A DNA stretch of 64,000 bases from Marinoscillum sp040218045 (lineage in GTDB: Bacteria; Bacteroidota; Bacteroidia; Cytophagales; Cyclobacteriaceae): positions 124,001-188,000 of the forward strand of contig JAVJQA010000001.1 of assembly GCA_040218045.1 (NCBI GenBank), given 5' to 3'. The notes beneath the pieces are model-generated. The model was not told the DNA's origin, ran no database searches, and saw nothing but the letters and a program-made list of their open reading frames with translations. The position numbers and the translations under genes are program-made. Shown here piece after piece: positions 52,427-60,178 of the stretch (the stretch's first letter is position 1; each line of letters starts with the position of its first letter).

Positions 52427-53728
52427 TTAATTGGTAGGAGAGGTTTCTTTGAGGACGACCACTTCGATTTCATGATCCTGTTCCACGAATTGGAGGCCGT
52501 ATTTTTGAATGGACTGATTTACCTTCTCCAGATTGTCCAGTGATCCGGATATCTCCAGATCGATGTTTCCGTTGTATCCTGTGGTATTGATCACGGGCAT
52601 GCCCAATTGATGATTTTGATAGGCTATTTGCCTCAAAAAGACTTCTATGGGCTGGTTGACCATTTTGCAGTATTCCTGTTCTACTATCAGTTCCGCGGTT
52701 TGCTCCCGGGTCTGGAAGGCTGGCGCCCCTACCTGCGAGAGTGCAAGGCACCTGATCTTTCTTTCCTGTATGGAGCCTTTGATGCCCATATAGGTGGTGA
52801 AGAAGTTATTGAGGTCTGCCTGCATGGCAGCCTGAATGCCAGCTGTGGATACCGCCGCAACTTTGGGAAACCGGAGGTGATAGCAGAATGTGAAATTTTT
52901 TAGCCATTGAAAATAGGCACTGTCGGCCGTGTAATGACCGGTAACCTGTGTCTCAGGTCCGTCCAGCAGATGGCGAAGCGAATCGCTGACCTCCGCCCGG
53001 ACATAAACTCCGCGGGGGTATGTGGGCCTATTGAATGCGTACCGAAAGAGCTCATACGCATCTGCATTGTATATGAGCAGGTCGCTACTGCTCCTATAAA
53101 CCCCGGAGCCATACTGAATGGATGGGGTGATGGCCGACTGATAGAGCGGTGGAGGGAGGACAATGTGGTTGAAATCAAGTGTATCGTCCTGCTTAGTGTG
53201 TGTCTGTACTTGCTGACCGGCAAGTATCTTACGTGTGTTCGCTTCATTGGCATATTGCCAATCTGTGATGGCGATAACTTTCTTGTCTTTGATCCACACC
53301 TGGTGCGGGACTGACTGGTAGGGGAAGAGCTTGCCTAAAAGGGTATCTTCTGTAATAATGGGTAGGGACCAATTGTATTTGCTGGTAGCCGATCGGACTA
53401 TCGAGTCTTTTTGCCTGGAGACGAGTATGATGCTGAGGTCATCCTGAAAGGTTTGCTGCAAGCTCTCCAGGTGGGGGATGGATTTTCGACAGGTACCGCA
53501 ATGGGTGTTGATGAATTCAAGGATGATCAGTTTGTCCCTGGAGTCAGTGAGAGACTCACGGTTAGAGGTCCCATTGATACTGATGGTGCTGCTGATGGAA
53601 GGCATTTGGTCTCCGATGGATAGGGGGCTAGTTTCCTGTGGTGGGCCCGATCTGGATAGTAAGCTGCTGGCCAGGGTGAGGGTTGTTGCGATGATGAAAA
53701 GGATGATGATTGGGACGAATTGTTTCAT
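52427..53728 (-). CDS. TlpA-like thioredoxin-domain protein with DUF3738-like C-terminus
   Basis: 433 residues. An N-terminal membrane segment or uncleaved signal (VPIIILFIIATTLTLASSLL) precedes a TlpA-type domain (about 35-170) with redox motif THCGTCRKSIP (C77, C80), VPHQVWIKDKKVIAITDW and a cis-Pro region. The C-terminal 250 residues end in a region (VFLRQIAYQNHQLGMPVINTTGY, NGNIDLEISG, YGLQFVEQDHEIEVVVLKE) resembling DUF3738/TIGR03435 proteins. It is probably a periplasmic thiol oxidoreductase anchored in the inner membrane. It lies upstream of susC on the same strand and its ATG is also abutted by a heptamer array. Its function may be linked to the MauE-like protein and the two-cysteine peptide. 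Confidence 0.85.
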   Translation of the reverse strand: MKQFVPIIILFIIATTLTLASSLLSRSGPPQETSPLSIGDQMPSISSTISINGTSNRESLTDSRDKLIILEFINTHCGTCRKSIPHLESLQQTFQDDLSIILVSRQKDSIVRSATSKYNWSLPIITEDTLLGKLFPYQSVPHQVWIKDKKVIAITDWQYANEANTRKILAGQQVQTHTKQDDTLDFNHIVLPPPLYQSAITPSIQYGSGVYRSSSDLLIYNADAYELFRYAFNRPTYPRGVYVRAEVSDSLRHLLDGPETQVTGHYTADSAYFQWLKNFTFCYHLRFPKVAAVSTAGIQAAMQADLNNFFTTYMGIKGSIQERKIRCLALSQVGAPAFQTREQTAELIVEQEYCKMVNQPIEVFLRQIAYQNHQLGMPVINTTGYNGNIDLEISGSLDNLEKVNQSIQKYGLQFVEQDHEIEVVVLKETSPTN

Positions 53729-53818
53729 GGTTTTAGGTTTTGGGTTTTAGGTTATAAGTTTAGGGTTTTAGGTTTTAGGTTTTGGGTTGTTGGGTTTTAG
53801 GTTTTGGGTTATTGGGTA
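53729..53818. repeat. TTTTAGG/TTTTGGG heptamer array in the tlpA leader
   Basis: It begins at the start codon (CAT at 53726-53728, then GG) and continues TTTTAGG, TTTTGGG, TTTTAGG, TTATAAG, TTTAGGG, TTTTAGG, TTTTAGG, TTTTGGG, TTGTTGGG, TTTTAGG, TTTTGGG, TTATTGGG. In the message this is a G-poor CCTAAAA/CCCAAAA leader ending AAAACCATG, just as for susC. Confidence 0.9.
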
Positions 53819-54200
53819 GTACCCCCTCTGCCTTTCAGGCATCTCCCCCTCATTGATGGGGAGAATTGGATTCTGAAAAAGTTTGACATTTTGTTGATTT
53901 GGGGTGCATGGTTATTTGATTTAGCTCCTGATTTCTCATGTTGGTATTATTAGGTGTTATACAAATGAAAAGGATGTATGATCCCCTTCCTCCTAAAGGG
54001 GAGCCATTTGAATTGCAATGGAGGAAATCACTATCCCCACCGACCCTTACTAATGGAAGGCATAGGCATGGCTCTCCCGATCCACTTGCAATGCCGCTCG
54101 CAGTGGGTAGGGATTTGGGGATGTGTTTTGAAGAGGATTTTGGCCTCACCCCCAGCCCCTCTCCATTAGAGAGGGGAGTTTTTGGGGAGGAATATTGGCA
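53819..54200. repeat. Gene-free stretch with CCCC/GGGG hairpin repeats
   Basis: Three hairpins: CTCCCCCTCATTGATGGGGAG (about 53841), CCCCTTCCTCCTAAAGGGG (about 53983) and CCCCTCTC-CATTA-GAGAGGGG (54156-54176, preceded by GGCCTCACCCCCAG). The last matches the hairpin between susC and susD. Small frames over the stretch are repeat translations. No gene seen. Confidence 0.7.
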
Positions 54201-54254
54201 ATTGGCTGTCAGACCGGGTTTTTGGGTTTGCGGGAGTAGAGCCAGTCGTATGCT

Positions 54255-54690
54255 GTGAACTGGGTGTGGTAATCGGTGATCAGTGATCGGTTAGTGAGTC
54301 CATAGTCCACAGTTGATGGTCGATAGTGATCAGTGGGTTGGTGTTCGGTGACCAAGTAATCGGTGACCCAGTAATCAGTGATCAGTAAACGGTAACCGGT
54401 AAGCCCCCCTCCTGCCTCTGAGATTCTCCGGCAGGCAAGCTGCCTGTGGACATCTCTCTGCAGGGAGGAGAAAAGTAAGCGGTACATCAGTGATCGGTTA
54501 GTGAGTCCATAGTCCACAGTTGATGGTCGATAGTGATCAGTGACCGGTGTGTCCGTAATCGGTGGATCGGTGTGACAGTGGCTAGTGTGTCGGTAATCGG
54601 TAAACCAGTAGCCGGTAATCAGGGGCCAGTTGTCAGTGTGCCGGTACTCGGTTAGCCTGTGATCGGTAGATCGGTAATCTGATCCTCCCT
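54255..54690. repeat. AATCGGT/GATCAGT heptamer-octamer repeat array
   Basis: A third heptamer flavour: GATCAGT, GATCGGT, AATCGGT, AATCAGT, AAACGGT, AACCGGT, with 7-bp and occasional 8-bp spacing. GATAGTC-type units (CATAGTC, CACAGTT, GATGGTC, GATAGTG) are inserted at 54297-54335 and repeated in a copy at 54499-54540. A CCCCCCTCCTGCC/GGCAGG element interrupts it at 54403-54470. A minus-strand frame of 230 codons spans it but has TDYR/TDH repeats only. Confidence 0.85.
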
Positions 54691-55227
54691 TCCGTCCCTC
54701 CTGTAGGAGGGAGACCTGTGAGTGCTGCTTTATTTCGTTACTGGTAAATGGATCAAGTGCACGATGCATGGTGTCCTTCGAGTGCCTCAGGACGCCTTTC
54801 AGCAAGCTCACGGCGAAGTGGCCTCCTCGTAGAGGCACGCGGATGCTAAGACCTGGTCTAAGCGGTGTGAGTGGGCGATATGTAGGCACTTTCCAATGCA
54901 TTGTGATCTATATGGAAAGTCTCCGTAGGATAAGTCAAGGACAAGCCAGAAAAAAGATGGCGTGGAACCCAACTTATCGCGTAGAGGTACTGGTATACCA
55001 TAGTACAATAAGCAGGCCCACGCCAATGGCGTGAGCACTTCACCTATTGTCTCGTACTATTTGAAAATTACCAGTTTTCTACGCAAGACATATAAGTGCG
55101 ATGCTTCAAAATTTCTTTGTAAGTATCGCAAAACTAGACAAAGCAGGATTTAAAGTTGTATTTGACTGATTTGCTTAGTTATTACTAAGCATAAAAGTAG
55201 TGATCTTTTTACTTCTTGCAAAGGGTT
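54691..55227. other. Gene-free stretch with palindromes
   Basis: TCCCTCC-TGTA-GGAGGGA hairpin at about 54697-54715. At 54987-55055 several inverted repeats cluster: TGGTATACCA (54991-55000, perfect), CACGCC-AAT-GGCGTG (55019-55033), and ACAATA (55005) pairing with TATTGT (55045). A folded transcript or an old element end is possible. The rest shows nothing recognisable. Confidence 0.5.
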
Positions 55228-55464
55228 ATGGGTAAAAAGTCAGAGATTGAATTGGCAGTTGCGATGAAGGTCAAGGAGATGAGGGAAAAAATTGATCTTT
55301 CTCAAGATGATATTGCCATAATTCTTGAGGTAAGTAGAGGGTTCATTGGACAAGTGGAAAGTCCAAAATATGCAAGCAAGTACAATCTGAATCACTTAAA
55401 TACGCTAGCCAAATACTTTAAATGCTCACCAAGAGACTTTCTGCCAGACGATCCTGTGGAGTAA
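55228..55464 (+). CDS. XRE-family HTH regulator (second)
   Basis: 78 residues from the ATG at 55228; a TTG four codons upstream is possible. HTH region: VKEMREKIDLSQDDIAIILEVSRGFIGQVES, then YNLNHLNTLAKYFKCSPRDFLPD. A different subfamily from the XRE protein at 43478. It stands alone between repeat-rich stretches. Upstream at about 55082-55102 lies ACGCAAGACATATAAGTGCG, faintly like the sites at 43801; the link is uncertain. Confidence 0.85.
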   Translation: MGKKSEIELAVAMKVKEMREKIDLSQDDIAIILEVSRGFIGQVESPKYASKYNLNHLNTLAKYFKCSPRDFLPDDPVE

Positions 55465-56140
55465 GTAATCTTCATTTCTTTTCCTTAGATGAAAAGAAAC
55501 GAAGCAAAGAAAAATCAAGCCAAAACAATCACCTATCAGCCCGCAAAGCCAACCCACGCCCGGGTGTTTTGGCAGGCCTGCGCGCTTCACTTCTGGGGAA
55601 GTGATTGGTTGGTGTCACTTAGCACTATATATCAAGGACTAGCTGTCCGCACTGTGAAGTAATTCAGGAAATTCAACCTGATGCTGCAATGAATCCAAAC
55701 TCATCCGATCCCGATTACTATCGGGACGGACTCAAACAGTGGATTCAATATTAATAAGCTTGGGTTGAATTTCTGATCTGAATTTCTTCAAGGTCAGTCC
55801 CACGATACTTCATTGCTAGAACCTATATAGTAAGAGAAAAAAGATTGATCCCATGCCCAGGTGTTTTGGCAGGCCTGCGCGCTTCACTTCTATGGAAGTG
55901 TTTTGTGATTCTAGTCTGAATATCTTCAAGGTCAGTCCTTCCAAGACCAATGTAGTGAGAGAAAAAACTTCATCTAAGTCCGGGTGTTTTTGGATGTAAA
56001 TTGTAATATTTAAAGAAGTTTCATATATAGACTTTTTTAAGTGTTCGTATAAATCATCTTATAATAAATATTTCGATGTTTTATTAATCATTTTAACGTT
56101 ATACTTTTGAGAGAGTAAATTGCATTAAAATTATAAAAAC
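55465..56140. repeat. Gene-free stretch with interspersed repeats
   Basis: Begins with TTTCTTTTCCTTAGATGAAAAGAAACGAAG (a TTTCTTTT/AAAAGAAA inverted repeat, about 55477-55503). A repeat GGTGTTTTGGCAGGCCTGCG + CGCTTCACTTCTG/TATGGAAGTG occurs at 55562 and 55861, and a TCTTCAAGGTCAGTC + AGTGAGAGAAAAAA segment at about 55785 and 55927. GATCCCGAT-TACTA-TCGGGA at 55708 is another small hairpin. No gene recognised. Confidence 0.75.
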
Positions 56141-56395
56141 ATGAATTTGGAAGAAACTAAAAAAGATATTATTGCAAGTGATTGGTTGCTTAATGGGAAG
56201 TCAATCAAATTTTCAGAAAACGGATGGTTAGGGCACCTATCAAACCATTTCTTTCTTTTGGTTTCAGTTGGTGGCGAATTGAAACTAAATATGGAAGGCC
56301 CAGAAAGACCTTTTTATATCATTCAAAAGCATACTGAAGGGTTTGATTTACTTGATGAGGGTGGAGTGTTGCGACATGTTTTAACAAGACATTAA
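56141..56395 (+). CDS. Small protein of unknown function
   Basis: 84 residues, no signal peptide, no membrane segment. The sequence has beta-rich stretches (HLSNHFFLLVSVGGELKLNM, PFYIIQKHTEGFDLLDEGG). The preceding 150 bp are very AT-rich and likely hold the promoter. Not recognised; isolated between repeat clusters, which suggests accessory DNA. Confidence 0.5.
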   Translation: MNLEETKKDIIASDWLLNGKSIKFSENGWLGHLSNHFFLLVSVGGELKLNMEGPERPFYIIQKHTEGFDLLDEGGVLRHVLTRH

Positions 56396-56820
56396 AAACG
56401 AACCAAAAAAGTCAATCGCACCGCCGAAGCGGACGGAATAATCACTTCCTCGCTCAGGGCCTTTACGCACGCCGAAATGTCGGACCTCCGGATATTCTGT
56501 CTGGGCCCTCGCTCTTCACTTCTGGGGAAGTGTTTTGTGATTCTAATCTGAAATTCTTCAAGGTCAGTTTAAGACCCCCGGCCCCTAAAGGGGTGCCATT
56601 GTTAATCTGGATTTTGGGGTTTGAATTTAACGGCAAGACTTAATTTAATTGTAAATTCGTCCCAGGATTACCAATAAATAAAAGTTAAATCTGTCAACTT
56701 TTTTTAGGACGGGTCATTTGAGTACCGGTTGTTTTGGCAGGCCTTCACTCTTCATAGTGAAGTGACTGCTGTCACTTAGCACTAATATATCAAGCAGTGG
56801 AGGCGACCCGTTGTGGAAGC
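56396..56820. repeat. Gene-free stretch with interspersed repeats
   Basis: Contains CGCTCTTCACTTCTGGGGAAGTG + TTTTGTGATTCTAATCTGAA + TCTTCAAGGTCAG at 56510-56570, a shuffled copy of the repeat in 55.5-56.0 kb. A CCCCTAAAGGGG hairpin follows at about 56581-56592, and a further copy, GTTTTGGCAGGCCT + TTCACTCTTC + GTCACTTAGCACTA-ATATATCAAG, at 56730-56795. No gene seen. Confidence 0.75.
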
Positions 56821-57534
56821 TTAAATGTACTTTAAAAGTTCCTCTACGAGTTTGAAAACGGTTGTGGAGGATTCTTCATTAGCTGGACTGTGATGTTCTA
56901 AGCGGTCGAAATTGCGTCGTGCACGGGTTATGGCTAGTTGTTTCCTTTCTATTTGAGTCTGATCATCTATGCCATCCAATAATTCAAACATTTCGGTATT
57001 GACGAGTTTATCGCCATTACCATGGTAGGTAACCCCAAATGGGTTTAGGTGTTGATTTATTTTTTGATCATAATCCTTTCGGTGCATACCAGCTCCCTGA
57101 TGGTCTTCAAAATGAAGGATGAACCAGTATTCAAAAGCCTGATTCGAATAGGCTACCCCGAAACCATTTGCCTCGGCCATTACAATAGCGTTGTTAAAAT
57201 CATTGGCATCAAAGTCATCCTTGTCAAAAACACACCATACCTGATCGTATTCTTTTTCCTGGCTAATTTGGATGGCTCTGTTGACTAAAGAGACTGTATT
57301 GTATCCTTCACCAACTGACTTGATAGTAGCGGAAGTAAGCCTGAACTGTCTAAAGTAAGAAGGCTCTGTGTTTTTTCCTTCACAAACAATCAGAATGGTT
57401 GGGTTAGGCATCTTCTCAGGCTCCCTTCTGGATAGATTTGGTTCACCACGTCTTCTGGCTTTGTCCTCCAGCAATTGCTGTTTACGTTCTTTCCTAGCCG
57501 CCTCCTGAACAGCCTTTTTATTCTTCATTTTCAT
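56821..57534 (-). CDS. rloB: RloB-like Toprim-fold protein (AbiL system component)
   Basis: 237 residues, usual for RloB. After a basic N-terminus (RKERKQQLLEDKARRRGE) the Toprim-like acidic sites appear: ILIVCEGKNTEPSYF (Glu52) and VWCVFDKDDFD (D104, D106, D107). AYSNQAFEYWFILHFEDH is the RloB family motif. It probably acts as a nuclease. It is encoded 10 bp downstream of an AAA15 ATPase; the pair corresponds to RloA/RloB and to the AbiLi/AbiLii abortive-infection pair of phage defence. The location beside CRISPR-Cas genes supports a defence role. Confidence 0.9.
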   Translation of the reverse strand: MKMKNKKAVQEAARKERKQQLLEDKARRRGEPNLSRREPEKMPNPTILIVCEGKNTEPSYFRQFRLTSATIKSVGEGYNTVSLVNRAIQISQEKEYDQVWCVFDKDDFDANDFNNAIVMAEANGFGVAYSNQAFEYWFILHFEDHQGAGMHRKDYDQKINQHLNPFGVTYHGNGDKLVNTEMFELLDGIDDQTQIERKQLAITRARRNFDRLEHHSPANEESSTTVFKLVEELLKYI

Positions 57535-57544
57535 CAGCTACTCG

Positions 57545-58846
57545 TTAGTTTTGGTGAGCTAATTGATCAAAGAAGTTTAGAAAAGGTACGGCTCCATATT
57601 TACCCCTAAGATAATTTTCCTCAAAAGGTTCTGACTTTCTTACTTCATCGGATTTGAAATCCCCTAAAGAGTAAAGTTTCGCCGCACCAAACTTATCCTT
57701 TTGCGTAAACCAAATTTGATCTCTTCGGAATAATCCTGAACTGAGTAAATTGGTGTCGTGTGTGTTGAAAATTAACTGGGCATTTTTTGGGTTATGCTCT
57801 TTAGAGTTGAACAGAGATACGATTTTGCAAACCAGATTGGGGTGCAATTTGGAATCCAGTTCATCTACGATCAAAGGGTATCCATTCTCCAGGCAATCCA
57901 GGATAGGTCCTGTAAGAGCGAAAAATTTCCTGGTACCGGAGGATTCATTTTCTAGCATAGAGAAATTGACATTACCAACTGACCTTCCTTTCTCATCGTA
58001 ACGCTTATGAAAAGTAATGGTATCTGAAACAAATTTTACGTCCCCCTCTTTCGCTTTTCTAAGGATAAATTCTCTGTCTTCCTTAGAAATGCCTTTGGGA
58101 AGATTAGTCAGATCCAACACCTCAATGCTCAAATCGTCAATGCCTAAATCCGCAGCCTTTAAGAGTTCCAGAATTTTGGATTTGTAGTCTGGCTCATTTG
58201 TTTTGAACATGGTATATACTTCATAACCCTCTTCTTTCAGTCCTGAGATGGTAGCCAGATCCTTGAACCAATCGATTACGTTGGAAGAGATCGGCTCATT
58301 GAATTGTGCTGCTACAGAAAGAAGGAGAGCATTGTCTCTGATCATACCTTCACGTACTAAGGTTGCTCCCTTGGAGAAGTTTCTTGAATGTGTTTCAAAG
58401 TTTTGATAGTCTCTGTAGAAAATTTCAACTTCCTTGGTTTTTTTCTGAAAAAGCCACTCTGCCACTACTTTTTCCCTGGTTACTTCAAAACCATAGCGAT
58501 ATAAAATGTCTTGATATAAGAAAACTGCCTCGAACTCAGAAGGTTCTTTTTCACTTTCTGTATCTAATCCAAATGGCATGATACCAATCGGTTCTCCTTT
58601 CTGGCTATCTTTAGAAGAAGTAATCACAAAGTTTTTCATGAACTGAATAGCTTCAATAAACTTGCTTTTGCCACTGGCATTGGCACCATAAATAACCGCA
58701 CTTTTAAGAATCCTAAGATTGGAAGGAGCAGCCTCAATGATATTGTCATTTGTTCTCGAATCTTTGTCGTAATTAGAAGCCACCATGCTGAGCGTAGATC
58801 TTTCACGAAAAGTCTTGAAATTACGTACAGTTAACTGAATCAACAT
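57545..58846 (-). CDS. rloA: AAA15-family ATPase, RloA/AbiLi-like
   Basis: 433 residues from the ATG at 58846; the upstream in-frame ATG (58897) adds 17 residues before the typical opening MLIQLTVRNFKTFRE. Walker A is GANASGKS at 54-61, a signature-like ENESSGTRKFFAL lies near 300, Walker B is PLIVDELDSKLHP, and a final AQLIFNTHDTNLLS gives the His switch. This SMC/ABC-like ATPase probably senses phage infection and controls the RloB nuclease. The two genes form an operon (10-bp gap). The leader contains CGCAATAATACGTCTTATTG-like palindromic bases at 58873-58895. Confidence 0.92.
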   Translation of the reverse strand: MLIQLTVRNFKTFRERSTLSMVASNYDKDSRTNDNIIEAAPSNLRILKSAVIYGANASGKSKFIEAIQFMKNFVITSSKDSQKGEPIGIMPFGLDTESEKEPSEFEAVFLYQDILYRYGFEVTREKVVAEWLFQKKTKEVEIFYRDYQNFETHSRNFSKGATLVREGMIRDNALLLSVAAQFNEPISSNVIDWFKDLATISGLKEEGYEVYTMFKTNEPDYKSKILELLKAADLGIDDLSIEVLDLTNLPKGISKEDREFILRKAKEGDVKFVSDTITFHKRYDEKGRSVGNVNFSMLENESSGTRKFFALTGPILDCLENGYPLIVDELDSKLHPNLVCKIVSLFNSKEHNPKNAQLIFNTHDTNLLSSGLFRRDQIWFTQKDKFGAAKLYSLGDFKSDEVRKSEPFEENYLRGKYGAVPFLNFFDQLAHQN

Positions 58847-59308
58847 AATAAGATTGTTTTTCGCATTTATTACGCAATAATACGTCTTATTGTGCAATAT
58901 GTTTGATTTTACGTTTTATAATAATTAAAGAGTAAGATTAATTTAACCCCTCTCCGGCTCTCCCCATGCGGGGAGAGTGCCCTATGAGATCATAAATCCC
59001 ATGGATAATTTTGGGGCTCTCTTCTCTTCGTTTCTGAGGCAGTGGTGGGTGTCACTAGTGATTATCAATCTAAGTAGTTGATTCGGGGATAAGGTGGCCA
59101 AGGTGGTTTGATCAGTAGAAGTAAGTCTCAACTTTAGTTGATATTTATCATGGAATCAGAACCTGGTTGTCATTATTAAAAGGAAAAATAGGACTCTTCT
59201 ATTACCCTGGTAAATGACCTCTACCCACTTTATGGTATTTTATGAGAACAGGCTCCTTAAATGTGCGAAAGAGAAGCCTGAAATTATTAGCTTGTTAGAA
59301 AAAACACC
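58847..59308. other. Divergent spacer between AbiL-like and CRISPR-Cas operons
   Basis: A 462-bp gap. It contains a CTCTCCCC-ATGC-GGGGAGAG hairpin (58958-58977) preceded by CCCCTCTCCGG, and a short segment near 59048 (GGTGTCACTAGTGATTATCAATC) related to the repeats at 55.6 and 56.77 kb. Promoters for both operons should lie here. No CRISPR repeats are present. Confidence 0.6.
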
Positions 59309-60100
59309 TTGAGATTTCGTCTGACCTTACATGTAAAAAGAGGGAGTATCCTGCCCTTAAATTATCAATACCCTATTTCCTCCTGGATCTACAAGTGTAT
59401 CAATCGGGCAGACTCTGACTTTGCCAGTTTCCTGCACGAGCAGGGTTACAACGGTGCCAAAGCAGGTAAACCTTTTAAGTTTTTCACTTTTTCTAAACTC
59501 CATGTTCCGGAGCGAGATATCTACCAGGACCGGATGGTCATCAAGAGTTCTCAGGTGTATCTGACGTTGAGCTTTTTGGTGGAGCAGGCGGCTGAGAAGT
59601 TTGTCACCGGGGTTTTTCAACAACAACATGCAGGCATAGGAGACAAAAAATCGCAGGTAGACTTTGAGGTGGGGAGTATAGAAGCCCGACCTGTACCAAT
59701 TGGCAATGACCTACTTATTAAAACCAGCTCGCCCATTGTGGTGAGCAGGCCGGAAATAGACAAGGACGGTAAGATGAGGGCTCAATTTATGTCTCCAGAA
59801 GATGAAGGCTACAATGATTATTTTCTTAAAAACCTGATCAATAAGTATGAGAGCTATGCCCACTACACGGGGAACTCGATCTCAGCAGCATTTACAGAAT
59901 CCATGGACTGGACATTAGAAAAGGACAGAGTGAAGTCCCGACTGGAAACGATTAAGTCCGGGACCAAGGCTGAAACCAAGGTTCGAGGGTATGATTATAC
60001 CTTTCGATTAAGAGCTCCTGAACCGATGGTTCGGATTGGATTGCTGGCAGGCTTTGGTGAGAAGAATAGTTTGGGGTTTGGATGTGGGGAGGTGGTTTGA
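59309..60100 (+). CDS. cas6: Cas6 CRISPR RNA endoribonuclease (first copy)
   Basis: 263 residues, starting at TTG 59309; the product begins RFRLTLHVKRG, the normal Cas6 opening, and the next in-frame ATG would remove the N-terminal fold. The likely catalytic His43 lies in FASFLHEQGY, followed by FKFFTFSKLHVPE. IKTSSPIVVSRPE is a common Cas6 central motif. A glycine-rich loop (GLLAGFGEKNSLGFGCGEV) closes the protein. Cas6 cuts pre-crRNA within the repeat. A second cas6 follows after 78 bp. Confidence 0.93.
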   Translation: MRFRLTLHVKRGSILPLNYQYPISSWIYKCINRADSDFASFLHEQGYNGAKAGKPFKFFTFSKLHVPERDIYQDRMVIKSSQVYLTLSFLVEQAAEKFVTGVFQQQHAGIGDKKSQVDFEVGSIEARPVPIGNDLLIKTSSPIVVSRPEIDKDGKMRAQFMSPEDEGYNDYFLKNLINKYESYAHYTGNSISAAFTESMDWTLEKDRVKSRLETIKSGTKAETKVRGYDYTFRLRAPEPMVRIGLLAGFGEKNSLGFGCGEVV

Positions 60101-60178
60101 GCTGTTTGTGAAAGAATAATGGAGGGTTTGGAAAGAATATTACATATAGTTTTAAGAATTAGCTTTAATTGATTAACA

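Noticed and set aside
53938..54258. Small frames between the tlpA leader and the next array
   Set aside because: They cover C-run/G-run hairpin repeats found elsewhere, with no conserved features.
54209..54901. 230-codon minus-strand frame rich in TDYR and TDH
   Set aside because: Entirely made from AATCGGT/GATCAGT arrays; no start context, no domain.
58847..59308. CRISPR leader or array next to cas6
   Set aside because: No repeated unit of suitable length in the spacer; the array must lie outside the window.
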